This document shows, one piece after another, positions 53,124 to 60,859 of a stretch of DNA of 64,000 nt (the first letter of the stretch is position 1; each line of letters starts with the position of its first letter). A model generated the notes under the pieces. The model saw only the letters and a list, made by a program, of their open reading frames with translations, had not been told where the DNA came from and searched no databases. The translations under genes were made by a program, and so were the position numbers. This DNA is from Streptomyces clavuligerus (GTDB taxonomy: Bacteria > Actinomycetota > Actinomycetes > Streptomycetales > Streptomycetaceae), in NCBI RefSeq assembly GCF_005519465.1, contig NZ_CP027859.1, positions 682,001 through 746,000 on the forward strand. The letters are read 5' to 3'.

Positions 53124-54032
53124 ATGACGGAGGGGAACGCCCTGCCGCCCGGCCCGCCCGGCCCACCGGGTGCGTCCGGCGCTTCCGGCCCATCCGGTAC
53201 GTCCAGTACATCTGGTACAGCCGATACGTCCGGTGCCTCCGGTGCGACCGGTGCCTCCGGTGCGGAAGAGCGGACGACCGGAGGCGGACGCGCTCCCGAC
53301 AGCGGAAGCGGCGGAGCCGGGACCCAGCCGGGACCGGGCGCCGGAGCCGGTCTGGCCGCCGCCCTCCTCGGCGCCCTCGTCACCTCCGTACCCCAGCTCA
53401 TGGAACAGCTCAGCCCCTGGAGCCGCGCCTTCCTCGCCCTGGTCTCGGCCACGCTGGGCCTGACCGTCTTCGGCGTCGTCCAGGCCCGCCGCGACGCCCG
53501 GAGACGGCGGCTGTGGATCACGGTGTCCACCGCGGGCGGAGTGGTGAGCGTCTGCGCGGCGCTCGCGCTCGCGGCGACCGCCCTGCTGAGCACGGTGGAG
53601 GCGGCGCCCGTGGCGATCGGTTTCGACGACGAGTTCACCCTGCGGAGCCAGGCGGACGAGGACATCCGGGTCGGGGCGCTGTCCCTGGACGCGGGGTCCT
53701 ATCTGCTCTCCGCCAAGCTCTCCGTGGACGAGCCGCCGAAGAAGCCGCCGAAGGAGGCGCCGGAAGCGGACGGGGGCGTCCGCATCACCTGCCGCCTCGA
53801 CGCCGAACGCGACTGGGACATCGTCTCCGTCACCGTGCGCCCCGGCGACAGCACCCCGGTCGCCCTGTCCGTCGCCCACACCTACCGGAAGTCCGGCTGG
53901 GCCTTCCTGCACTGCCGTGTGACGTCGGAGCAGCCCCGGACCACCGCTCTGAAACAGGTCAAGATCATCGCACTCCGCGTGGACTCGACCCGGATCACGC
54001 AGTTGTCCGACGCGCCCGCTTCAAACATCTGA
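53124..54032 (+). CDS. Membrane protein with collagen-like N-terminal repeats
   Basis: Protein of 302 residues, family not recognised. Residues about 8-70 are Gly-x-y rich (GPPGPPGASGASGPSG), a collagen-like low-complexity stretch made of short DNA repeats. Two membrane helices follow (GAGAGLAAALLGALVTSVPQ and VSTAGGVVSVCAALALAATA) with an Arg-rich loop between. The C-terminal 110 residues are an extracytoplasmic beta domain (YLLSAKLSVDE, CRLDAERDWDIVSVTV) with a Cys pair. ATG at 53124 gives a compact start, but GTG at 53109 or the longer frame cannot be excluded. Role unknown. Confidence 0.7.
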   Translation: MTEGNALPPGPPGPPGASGASGPSGTSSTSGTADTSGASGATGASGAEERTTGGGRAPDSGSGGAGTQPGPGAGAGLAAALLGALVTSVPQLMEQLSPWSRAFLALVSATLGLTVFGVVQARRDARRRRLWITVSTAGGVVSVCAALALAATALLSTVEAAPVAIGFDDEFTLRSQADEDIRVGALSLDAGSYLLSAKLSVDEPPKKPPKEAPEADGGVRITCRLDAERDWDIVSVTVRPGDSTPVALSVAHTYRKSGWAFLHCRVTSEQPRTTALKQVKIIALRVDSTRITQLSDAPASNI

Positions 54033-54168
54033 GCAGCGCGGAGACGGGAACCGTGCCGAAGCCGACGGGGAACGCGCGCGCAGATCGCGCGAAGAATGCG
54101 CGAAGAGCGTACGGACCAACGGCGTGGCGCGCGGAATAGCCGCTGGTGCCACGGTAGTTGTGCCCGTC

Positions 54169-55077
54169 ATGACCTTCACTTCTGATCACTCATCGCTGGG
54201 CCGTGTCGGCGTCTGGAGCGTCGCGCTGCGGGGGACGGGCGACGGGCAGCCGCTCGCCGCCGAGACCGCGGAGACCGTCGCCGAGCTGGACGAACTCGGG
54301 TACGGGACCCTGTGGGTCGGTGGCAGCCCGTCACTGGCCGAAACCGCGCCCGTGGTGGCGGCCGGGCGGCGCATCCGGGTGGCCACCGGAATCCTCAGCA
54401 TCTGGGAGCACACGGCCGAGAAGGTGGCGGCGGAGGCGGCGCGGATCGAGGAGTCCGCGCCGGGCCGGTTCGTGCTGGGGCTCGGAGTCAGCCATGAACA
54501 GCGGACGCCCGGCTACGCCAAGCCGTACTCGGCCATGGTGGCCTATCTCGACGCCCTGGACGCGGCGCCCACCCCCGTCCCGGCGTCCCGGCGGCTCCTG
54601 GCGGCGCTCGGGCCGAAGATGCTCCGGCTGGCGGCGGACCGTTCGCTGGGCGCGCACCCGTATCTGGTGACGCCCGAGCACACCGCCGAGACCCGCGCGG
54701 CGCTCGGGCCGGGGGCGCTGCTCGCCCCCGATGTGAAGGTGATCATCGAACCGGACCTGGGCCGGGCCCGGGAGATCGCGCGCGCGAACCTCGCGCCGTA
54801 TCTCCAGTTCACGAACTATCTGCGCAGTTTCACCCGGCTCGGCTTCTCGGACGCCGATGTCGCCGAGGGCGGCAGTGACCGGCTCATCGACGCGCTCTTC
54901 GCGCTGGGGGACCTGGAGCGGGTCCGGGACCGGATCTCCGCCTACACGGACGCGGGTGCCGACCATGTCGCGCTGAACGTGTTCTCCGACGCCCCGGCGG
55001 GCACCCTGCCGCGCGCGGAGTGGCGGGAGCTGGCGGCGGCGCTGGACCTCGGAGCGGCGGGCACGGCGTCCGCGTAG
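54169..55077 (+). CDS. LLM-class F420-dependent oxidoreductase
   Basis: Protein of 302 residues with the luciferase-like TIM-barrel pattern of the TIGR03620-type group: LGRVGVWSVALRG, LWVGGSPSLAETAPVV, VATGILSIWEHTAEK, FVLGLGVSHEQ and a C-terminal GADHVALNVFS. Such enzymes in actinomycetes use coenzyme F420 for hydride transfer to diverse substrates. No good ribosome binding site precedes the ATG at 54169, so an earlier GTG (54124) or leaderless translation is possible. No functional link with neighbours. Confidence 0.88.
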   Translation: MTFTSDHSSLGRVGVWSVALRGTGDGQPLAAETAETVAELDELGYGTLWVGGSPSLAETAPVVAAGRRIRVATGILSIWEHTAEKVAAEAARIEESAPGRFVLGLGVSHEQRTPGYAKPYSAMVAYLDALDAAPTPVPASRRLLAALGPKMLRLAADRSLGAHPYLVTPEHTAETRAALGPGALLAPDVKVIIEPDLGRAREIARANLAPYLQFTNYLRSFTRLGFSDADVAEGGSDRLIDALFALGDLERVRDRISAYTDAGADHVALNVFSDAPAGTLPRAEWRELAAALDLGAAGTASA

Positions 55078-55142
55078 GAGGCGGCCAGGCTGTACGGGCG
55101 GCGCGGGGCCGGAGCGGTCGGCCCGGCGCCGCCCGCACGGCT

Positions 55143-55994
55143 TCAGGAGGCGGACGCCGAAGCCGCCGCCGGCTTGTGCGCCAGAAGAAACTGATAGCCG
55201 AACTCGGGCCGGAGCTGGAGCGGTGAGCGCATCGCGGCGGCGATCGTCCCAGCCTGTTCCCCGTACCGTTCCTCGATCTCCTGGAGGTGGTCGTCGACGG
55301 ACGCGGCGATCCTGAGCAGCGTCCGGTGGGTGCGGTCGGTGAGGTCGGTCAGCTCATCGACGGTCAGTCCCGCCGCACCGGCCATCGCACGGTAGTCGTC
55401 GAAGGTGGGCAGCGGGGCGAGCAACTGGGCGGTGAGGCCCTGGTGGACGCCGTCCGCCAGTTCGGGGGCGATCTCGCCGCGCAGCAGCAGATCCGTCAGC
55501 ACCAGCCGGCCGCCGGGGCGGAGGACGCGGACGCACTCCCGCAGCGCGCGGGGGCGGTCCAGATGGACGAACACCTCCAGCGCGAACACCGCGTCGAAGG
55601 AGGCGTCGGGGTGGGGCAGGTCCATCGCGTCCGCGTACGCGAACCGGGCACGTTCCTGGAGCCCGGCCTCCCCGGCCCGGCGGTTGGCCTCGTGGACCTG
55701 TTCGCGGTTGACAGATATGCCGAGCACGTCGGCGCCGGTGAGTTCCGCGAGCCGGAGCCCGGGGACACCGACGCCGCAGCCGACGTCGAGGACCCGTTCG
55801 CCGGGGCCGGGCGCCAGTTTGCCGATGAGGAGGCGGGTGAGCCGGTCGGCGGCCTCCTCGTCGCCGCTGTCGTCGTTCTCGTCCTCCCAGTAGCCGAAGT
55901 GGAAGTTGTCGCCCCACACCAGGCGCAGCAGCGGGCTCATAACGTCGTAATAAGCGGCGACCTCGTCGGCACTCGGCACTCCAGTGGCGGACAC
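55143..55994 (-). CDS. SAM-dependent methyltransferase (natural-product type)
   Basis: Class I methyltransferase of 283 residues. Motif I is VLDVGCGVGVPGLRLAE, motif II FDAVFALEVFVHL, motif III LRPGGRLVLTDLL. The N-terminus AAYYDVMSPLLRLVWGDNFH plus FGYW is typical of small-molecule C- or O-methyltransferases in secondary metabolism, with a C-terminal helical lid. It follows a P450 gene by 61 bases on the same strand, so the two probably act on one metabolite. No scaffold-forming gene is next to them. Confidence 0.88.
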   Translation of the reverse strand: MSATGVPSADEVAAYYDVMSPLLRLVWGDNFHFGYWEDENDDSGDEEAADRLTRLLIGKLAPGPGERVLDVGCGVGVPGLRLAELTGADVLGISVNREQVHEANRRAGEAGLQERARFAYADAMDLPHPDASFDAVFALEVFVHLDRPRALRECVRVLRPGGRLVLTDLLLRGEIAPELADGVHQGLTAQLLAPLPTFDDYRAMAGAAGLTVDELTDLTDRTHRTLLRIAASVDDHLQEIEERYGEQAGTIAAAMRSPLQLRPEFGYQFLLAHKPAAASASAS

Positions 55995-56055
55995 GGGTTT
56001 CTCCTTGCGTGGCAGGGGTATAGGGGGCCTGGCTCAGGCCGGGGCCGCCCCGGAC

Positions 56056-57285
56056 TCACCAGGTGATCGGCAGCTCCTGGAAGCCCCCGGCGTGCGTCAT
56101 CCGCACCTGGAGCGACTCCAGCGGGGCGGCGAGCGCGAGCCGGGGAAAACGGTCGAGCAGCGCGCGGAAGACGGTACGCAGCTCGGCCCGGGCGAGCGGG
56201 GCGCCGGTGCAGTAGTGCGCCCCGTGACCGAAGGACATGTGCGGGTTGGCGGTCCGGGTGATGTCGAAGTCCTGCGGCCGGTCGAAACGGTCCGGGTCGA
56301 ACGCGGCGGCCTGTGCGCAGACGAGAACGACGCTCTCGGCGGGGATGGCCACTCCCCCGACCTCAATGTCCTCGGAGGGGTAGCGCAGGGTGCCGTCGAG
56401 CTGGTGCCCCGGCGGGAACATCCGCAGCAGTTCCTCGACGGCCCCGTCCATCAGCTCCGGGGACGAGCGCAGCAGCGCGAGCTGGTCGGGGTGGCGCAGC
56501 AGGGCGCAGAGCCCGTACTCCATCTGAACGGTGGTGAAGCCGAGCCCGGCGACGAGGAGGCCGACGGTGAGCCCGAGAATCTCCTCCTCGGCGATGGCTC
56601 CGTCGGTCCCGGCGGCGGCCAGGTCGGACAGCAGGTCCTCGGCGGGGTCGCGGCGTTTGCGCGCGAGCTGTTCCGCGACGTACGCGGTGAACTCGCCGTG
56701 GGCGCGTTCGGCCGCGCCGGGCGGGAGGAGGGCCGGAGGTATGAGGGCCTGTCCGGTCCAGGCGGAGACACGGTCGTGGTCGCCGTGGGGGATGCCGAGG
56801 AGTGCGCACAGCACCATGGAGGGCAGCGTCAGGGTGAGACCGGCGCAGAGGTCGGCGGGCGGGCCCTTCTTCTCCAGCGCGTCGAGCAGCGTGTGGGTGA
56901 GCTGTTCGACGACGGGTTCCAGCCCGCCGATCCGGGCCCGGGAGAACGCGGGCCCGACGAGTCGGCGGAGGCGCGCATGCTCCTCGCCCTCGACGGAGGC
57001 CAGCCACCCGGGGGCGCTGAGGAAGTAGGGCTGGTTGACGGTGTAGCCGCCGGGCGGCATGCCGTTGGGCCGGAAACGGGGGTCGCCGAGGACGGCCCTG
57101 ATGTCGTCGTACCGGGTCACCAGCCAGCCGTCGATGCCCAGGGGGAGCCGTACGGGGGTGGGTGGCGCGTCACGGGCGGCGAGCATCCCGGGCGAGGGGT
57201 AGATGTGGAGCGGTCGCTCGAAGGGCAGCTCGGGTGCGGGGGGTGACGACGGCGGCGGAGGCTGCGACGGCTTGCTGGGCGGCAC
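56056..57285 (-). CDS. Cytochrome P450, methyltransferase-linked
   Basis: P450 of 409 residues, with haem loop SFGHGAHYCTGAPLARAE and K-helix ExxR in EELLRM. The I-helix AGLGFTTVQ departs from AGxET: the acidic residue is replaced by Phe while Thr is kept. This is a pattern seen in some biosynthetic P450s with altered oxygen chemistry. The first 25 residues are Pro-rich. ATG at 57285. It is the first gene of a leftward pair with the methyltransferase and lies beyond a strong terminator for the small genes upstream, so it has its own promoter in 57286-57418. Substrate unknown. Confidence 0.9.
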   Translation of the reverse strand: MPPSKPSQPPPPSSPPAPELPFERPLHIYPSPGMLAARDAPPTPVRLPLGIDGWLVTRYDDIRAVLGDPRFRPNGMPPGGYTVNQPYFLSAPGWLASVEGEEHARLRRLVGPAFSRARIGGLEPVVEQLTHTLLDALEKKGPPADLCAGLTLTLPSMVLCALLGIPHGDHDRVSAWTGQALIPPALLPPGAAERAHGEFTAYVAEQLARKRRDPAEDLLSDLAAAGTDGAIAEEEILGLTVGLLVAGLGFTTVQMEYGLCALLRHPDQLALLRSSPELMDGAVEELLRMFPPGHQLDGTLRYPSEDIEVGGVAIPAESVVLVCAQAAAFDPDRFDRPQDFDITRTANPHMSFGHGAHYCTGAPLARAELRTVFRALLDRFPRLALAAPLESLQVRMTHAGGFQELPITW

Positions 57286-57418
57286 GTGTTCTCCCGTCTC
57301 CCCGGGGCGGACCGGGTCGTGGCATGGCGCGGGCGGTCTCGTACGGCGGGCAGATAGTAGCCGTCCGCCTCCGCGCGTGCGCGGCGATCCGGCGTCCGAC
57401 GGCCGGAAAACGGCAAGG

Positions 57419-57465
57419 GGCCCCGGCCGTCCCGGTGCGGGGGGGGTGTTGGGACGGCCGGGGCC
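57419..57465 (-). terminator. Terminator of the small-gene operon
   Basis: GGCCCCGGCCGTCCC (57419-57433) pairs perfectly with GGGACGGCCGGGGCC (57451-57465) around a 17-base loop. On the minus strand it is followed by CCTTGCCGTTTTCC, with a short T-run. It lies 80 bases after the 42-residue ORF and before the P450 gene, so it should end the small-gene transcript. Confidence 0.75.
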
Positions 57466-57545
57466 AGGGAGCGCGGATACGGGGTGCGCTCCCTCTTCCC
57501 TCCGCCCGGTGAGACGAGTCGGAGGGGGCTCGGAACCGCCTTCCG

Positions 57546-57674
57546 TTACGCCGGAAGGCGGAGCATTTCAAGATCTTGAGCGACTCCCAGGAGGAACATC
57601 CCCACGGATATGGCCCACAGCGAAAGAATCATCACCGTGCCGACGGCGGATATTTTTGCCTTGCGGTCGTGCAT
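57546..57674 (-). CDS. Small single-span membrane protein (42 residues)
   Basis: Short gene with a basic start (MHDRKAKIS), one membrane helix (about 10-31, VGTVMILSLWAISVGMFLLG) and a short polar tail. Codon use is mixed but the amphipathic design, a start close behind the preceding stop (8 bases) and GAGGAAGG about 12 bases before the ATG support it. It is the second gene of a two-gene leftward unit ended by a strong hairpin. Function unknown; it may anchor or modulate a larger membrane complex. Confidence 0.6.
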   Translation of the reverse strand: MHDRKAKISAVGTVMILSLWAISVGMFLLGVAQDLEMLRLPA

Positions 57675-57682
57675 GGATTTCG

Positions 57683-57835
57683 TCAGCCTTCCTCGGGGAG
57701 AGGGCCCAGCTCAGCGGGCTCGGGGTCGTCGTTCACGGGAGGTTTCGGCTTCAGTGGGCAGTTGGGCAGGGGGCAGGCACAGGGACCGAAATCGAACGGA
57801 TTAAATTCCGAACTTCTGTTTGGTCGTCGTGGCAC
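57683..57835 (-). CDS. Small Cys/Pro-rich protein (50 residues)
   Basis: Short gene starting with GTG at 57835, with CGGAGA about nine bases upstream. The product starts MPRRPNRSSEFNPFDFG, followed by CACPLPNCPLKPKPP and an acidic tail. Three Cys in a C-x-C-x4-C arrangement could bind metal or a cluster. Its 3' end contains the ribosome binding site of the next small gene. It is divergent from the XRE-TPR regulator, 181 bases from that start. I do not recognise a family. Confidence 0.55.
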   Translation of the reverse strand: MPRRPNRSSEFNPFDFGPCACPLPNCPLKPKPPVNDDPEPAELGPLPEEG

Positions 57836-58016
57836 CGTGGGCAATCTCCGTGTGGGGGTGCTGGCGGATCAGGGGTTGCTCATACCTTCTCGGGCGGTGT
57901 GTCCGCGATCTAGGAAACGGGCGGACGGGGCCAAGGGGTACCGTGGAGGGAGCAGCAGCCCTTAAACACGTAAAACGCCTCAACGGCCGCCACACGGCAT
58001 GGAGTTGGCCTTGACG

Positions 58017-59351
58017 ATGCGAGAACCGAACGCATGTCTCACGCGCCTGCACAGCGAAGCCGGCTGGACCTTGCGTCAGTTCGCCCAGGCGGTCAACAAG
58101 ATCGCCACCGAGCGCGGCACACCGACGCGATATCAGCCGCCCTCCGCACACCAGTGGCTCAACGGGTACATCCCCAGGGAGAACACCCGACCGCTGATCC
58201 TGGAGGCACTCGCGCGACGGCTCCACAGAAAGATCACCGCCGCGCAGGCAGGATTTCCTGCCCTCCCTGAAGAAGAGGATTCCACACCCGGGACGGTTGA
58301 GGGACTGATTGATTTGGGGACAAGCGATATGGACCCGTCGCGTCGAGGCGTCATGGGGTCGGCGCTCTTCTCGATCGCGCTGACCGTCCCCGATTGGCCG
58401 GATGTCGTGGGACGCATGGAGGCCGCGCAGACGGGGAAGGCGCTTCGCATCGGGATGGGCGAGGTGGACATGGTGCTCGCCATGACCGCGAAACTCTCAG
58501 ACCTGGACGATGAGTTCGGCGGAAGGCACGCCAGGCCGATGGCCGCAGCCTTTCTCGTGAACACCGTGTCACCTTATCTCCGGGCCGACGCCCCGGAGGC
58601 AGTACGCAAGGCGATGCTGACCGCCGCAGCGGAACTCTGCTACCTCGCGGGCTATATGGCGGTCGACGAAGGGATGCACGGGCTGGCTCAGCGGTATTAC
58701 ATCAAGGCCCTGGAGCTGGCAGGCGCGGCAGACGACCATCTGACGTACTGCATCACGCTGCGAGGAATGAGCGTTCAATCCGCCGATCTGGGCCACGGAC
58801 CGACAGCGGCACGCCTCGGCGACTCGGCGGCTGCCGCGTCCCCTCAAGCAGGCCACAGAATGCGGGCGTTCATCGCCGGGCAGCAAGCACATGCCCATGC
58901 ACAGATCGGCGACCGAAATCGAGCGCTGAGCCTCCTGAGGGAAGCCGAAAAGTCCCTGGAAAAGGCAGAGTCTCAATCCAGGACCATTGGACGTTACGAC
59001 CCTGCCGCGCTTGCCTACGCCACTGCGCAGGTCCGATATGAGCTGGGCGACGTCAAGGGGTCGGTCGCTTCTCTTGACCTGAGCAATCGCATTCGTCACA
59101 GCAAGTACCGAAGGGTGCAGATGAGGTTCCTTTCACTTCTTGCGGAAAGGCAACTCGAAATGGGAAGCCTGGAGCTTGCATGTGAGACCTGGGGGCACGC
59201 ACTCGATCTCTACCCGAGCGTGCAGTCCGGCCGCTGCGACGAAAAGATGGCGGAAATGAGCAGGCGCATCCGCCCCCATCTCGGAAATCGTTACGCCCGC
59301 GCCCTCCACGAGCGCGCCAAGCCACTCATCCCGCCGTCGCGGCTCGTATAA
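58017..59351 (+). CDS. XRE-type HTH regulator with TPR-like C-terminus
   Basis: Protein of 444 residues. The N-terminal 60 residues form a helix-turn-helix (LHSEAGWTLRQFAQAVNKIA, then YQPPSAHQWLNGYIP). The rest is helical TPR-like: LTAAAELCYLAGYMAVDEG, AQRYYIKALELAGAADDH and QQAHAHAQIGDRNRALSLLRE. This is the pattern of streptomycete NsdA-like regulators, in which TPRs sense a partner or peptide. ATG at 58017 has GGAG about 11 bases upstream; an alternative ATG at 57999 adds six residues and has no site. Codon use is less GC-biased than the flanking biosynthetic genes. It faces the small-gene unit across a likely shared promoter region and ends in a strong hairpin. Confidence 0.82.
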   Translation: MREPNACLTRLHSEAGWTLRQFAQAVNKIATERGTPTRYQPPSAHQWLNGYIPRENTRPLILEALARRLHRKITAAQAGFPALPEEEDSTPGTVEGLIDLGTSDMDPSRRGVMGSALFSIALTVPDWPDVVGRMEAAQTGKALRIGMGEVDMVLAMTAKLSDLDDEFGGRHARPMAAAFLVNTVSPYLRADAPEAVRKAMLTAAAELCYLAGYMAVDEGMHGLAQRYYIKALELAGAADDHLTYCITLRGMSVQSADLGHGPTAARLGDSAAAASPQAGHRMRAFIAGQQAHAHAQIGDRNRALSLLREAEKSLEKAESQSRTIGRYDPAALAYATAQVRYELGDVKGSVASLDLSNRIRHSKYRRVQMRFLSLLAERQLEMGSLELACETWGHALDLYPSVQSGRCDEKMAEMSRRIRPHLGNRYARALHERAKPLIPPSRLV

Positions 59352-59354
59352 CGG

Positions 59355-59395
59355 ACGAAGCCCCGCTCCCTCTGAGCGAGGGGGCGGGGCTTCGT
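59355..59395. terminator. Bidirectional hairpin after the XRE-TPR gene
   Basis: An 18-base stem (59355-59372 with 59378-59395), one G-T pair, 5-base loop, starting ACGAAGCCCCGC. It sits three bases past the XRE-TPR stop and 19 bases beyond the stop of the convergent array gene, so it serves both. Confidence 0.85.
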
Positions 59396-59413
59396 GCTGG
59401 CGTCGTGACCCTA

Positions 59414-59704
59414 CTACTCGGCAGGGACCACGGCAGGCGTTGCCATGCCGTTCTCCCACATCGCGCGGAAGGGCACCTCGACACTGCTGATCAGGACACC
59501 GGGGAAGTCCTCAAAGAAATCAAGCGCTTCTGTAACAGCGTCCGTCAGAAGCTCAGCCTCGAATAGGCAAGTGAACCTCGTATGCCCAGGGCTTTCCACA
59601 CGTCCGATACGCCCGTCGTTGAAGCGGTCGAGACCATCACACGTATCCGCCTGCTCCTCTGTCAACTTCTCCTGAAGATGCAGGGTAAAGGACCACTCAC
59701 GCAC
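59414..59704 (-). CDS. Antitoxin-like protein, array copy 1
   Basis: Protein of 96 residues, starting at GTG 59704 (MREWSFTLHLQEKLTEEQ). A mixed alpha/beta fold is suggested: FTLHL strand, LTEEQADTCDGLDRF helix, TRFTCLFEAELLTDAVTEAL, DFPGVLISSVEVPF strand and a variable tail. It is clearly homologous to the two other array copies (LHLQEKLTEEQAD shared exactly). Its start overlaps the stop of a toxin remnant by 8 bases, the order toxin-then-antitoxin seen in HicAB pairs. Here the toxin partner is only a fragment, so the gene is solitary. Antitoxin identity is inferred from position. Confidence 0.6.
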   Translation of the reverse strand: MREWSFTLHLQEKLTEEQADTCDGLDRFNDGRIGRVESPGHTRFTCLFEAELLTDAVTEALDFFEDFPGVLISSVEVPFRAMWENGMATPAVVPAE

Positions 59705-59780
59705 AGCGACGGTGGTCCTTGATGAAGTCGTCAATTCGATTTGCCTCTCCTCCGGGACTCCGGCGGGTGCAGTACGCCCG
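59697..59780 (-). pseudogene. HicA-like toxin remnant, array copy 1
   Basis: The last 28 codons (RAYCTRRSPGGEANRIDDFI then KDHRRCA) align with the C-terminus of the intact HicA-like protein (HVVYCTPQSAGDEGNKIDNF then TNRH). Everything before the YCT segment is missing, and the sequence upstream is instead the flank of array copy 2. The remnant is therefore a truncated duplicate lacking the predicted catalytic Gly-x-His. Confidence 0.6.
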
Positions 59781-59833
59781 GTTGCTCCACCCAACCCAGC
59801 GGGGGCGCAGCGTCACGATCTTGAAGAGACCGT

Positions 59834-60139
59834 CTACAGCGGAGGCGGCGCGGGAACGACAGCGGGCGTCGCCATGCCGTTCACGTCCAGCGCGACCCAA
59901 TCCAATTCCACACTCTTGACGAGGACACCAGGGAAGTCCTCAAAGAGGCCGAGTGCTTCCGCAATAGCGTCGGTCAGGACCTCCGCCGCGAACAAGCAAC
60001 TGAACTCCGTGTGGCCAGGGCTTTCCACACGACTGATGCGACCGTCAGTGAAGCGATCGAGGCCATCGATCGTATCGGCCTGCTCCTCCGTCAACTTCTC
60101 CTGAAGATGCAGAACGAAGTGCCACTTACGAGTGGCCAC
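59834..60139 (-). CDS. Antitoxin-like protein, array copy 2
   Basis: Protein of 101 residues from GTG 60139 (MATRKWHFVLHLQEKLTEEQ). It ends ATPAVVPAPPPL, a tail shared with copy 3. It overlaps the stop of the intact HicA-like gene by 14 bases, so the two are translationally coupled. Predicted role: neutralise the toxin, and perhaps autoregulate. It is not a classical HicB with a ribbon-helix-helix domain; none was seen. The DNA downstream and within is close to copy 3, pointing to recent duplication with a 617-base period. Confidence 0.65.
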   Translation of the reverse strand: MATRKWHFVLHLQEKLTEEQADTIDGLDRFTDGRISRVESPGHTEFSCLFAAEVLTDAIAEALGLFEDFPGVLVKSVELDWVALDVNGMATPAVVPAPPPL

Positions 60140-60350
60140 GATGCCTGTTGGTGAAGTTGTCAATCTTGTTCCCCTCGTCTCCTGCGCTCTGGGGCGTGCA
60201 GTACACCACATGATTCTTGTTGCACGGGCAACAAATGACGAATCCCCAGCGGTGTTTGCCCTTGTCCCGCGTTACTTTGAGGCCAGCTGCCTCGGCCCTC
60301 TTGAGAGCTGATTCAATATCCTTCTTCTGATGACGATCACCGCGTGCCAT
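60126..60350 (-). CDS. HicA-like toxin, intact copy
   Basis: Protein of 74 residues. It has the small double-stranded-RNA-binding-like HicA pattern: DIESALKRAEAAGLKVTRDK, then GKH (31-33) in the position of the conserved G-S-H, with His33 as the likely catalytic residue, followed by WGFVICCPC and a C-terminal helix NKIDNFTNRH. The CCPC motif (40-43, Cys at 40, 41 and 43) is unusual for HicA and might bind metal. HicA toxins cleave mRNA. ATG at 60350 has only AGGA close by. It overlaps the antitoxin-like gene downstream. Assignment is by pattern; another small RNA-binding family is possible. Confidence 0.6.
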   Translation of the reverse strand: MARGDRHQKKDIESALKRAEAAGLKVTRDKGKHRWGFVICCPCNKNHVVYCTPQSAGDEGNKIDNFTNRHRGHS

Positions 60351-60449
60351 GGTCCTACAACTACTCCCGACACCACGCCCCGAACGACCCTTCAGCCGCC
60401 GATCCACCCAATCGAGCGAAGCGCAGCGTCACGATGTTGAAGAGACCGT

Positions 60450-60749
60450 CTACAGCGGAGGTGGCGCGGGGACGACAGCGGGCGTCGCCATGCCGTTCTC
60501 CCACATCGCTTGGGAAGGCACCTCGACACTTCTGATCAGAACGCCGGGAAAATCTTCGAAGAGGCCGAGTGCTTCCGCGATAGCGTCGGTCAGGAGGCGA
60601 GCCCCGAACAGACAACTGAACTCTGTGTCTTCAAGGCCTTCCACACGGCTGATGCGCCCATCGGTGAAGCGGTCGAGACCATCGATCGTATCCGCCTGCT
60701 CCTCTGTCAGCTTCTCCTGAAGATGCAGAGTGAAGTACCACTTACGCAC
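60450..60749 (-). CDS. Antitoxin-like protein, array copy 3
   Basis: Protein of 99 residues from GTG 60749 (MRKWYFTLHLQEKLTEEQAD), highly similar to copy 2 (GLDRFTDGRISRVE and TDAIAEALGLFEDFPGVL identical). It overlaps the stop of a frameshifted toxin remnant by 8 bases. It is solitary and the first functional copy of the array in transcription order. The start is chosen by homology: the longer frame to 60899 includes part of the toxin remnant. Confidence 0.6.
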   Translation of the reverse strand: MRKWYFTLHLQEKLTEEQADTIDGLDRFTDGRISRVEGLEDTEFSCLFGARLLTDAIAEALGLFEDFPGVLIRSVEVPSQAMWENGMATPAVVPAPPPL

Positions 60750-60830
60750 ATTCGCGGTGGTCGTCGATGATGTGGACAATCTTCCACGCGCCTCTCGTCC
60801 GGCGTCTCCGGGGGTGCAGTACACCACACG
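60742..60830 (-). pseudogene. HicA-like toxin remnant, array copy 3 (frameshifted)
   Basis: RVVYCTPGDAGREARG is readable in one frame (about 60827-60785) and KIVHIIDDHRECA in another, ending at a TAA (60742-60744). Together they match the C-terminal 28 residues of the intact HicA-like protein with a frameshift near 60783. As in copy 1, the N-terminal two-thirds, including Gly-x-His, are absent. Confidence 0.6.
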
Positions 60831-60859
60831 CATCCCGCCCGGAGCGCCACGCCAAGGCG

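Noticed and set aside
57610..57804. 64-residue rightward frame over the small-gene pair
   Set aside because: The leftward frames have better start signals, a membrane helix, tight spacing and a terminator; this frame turns Arg/Gly-rich.
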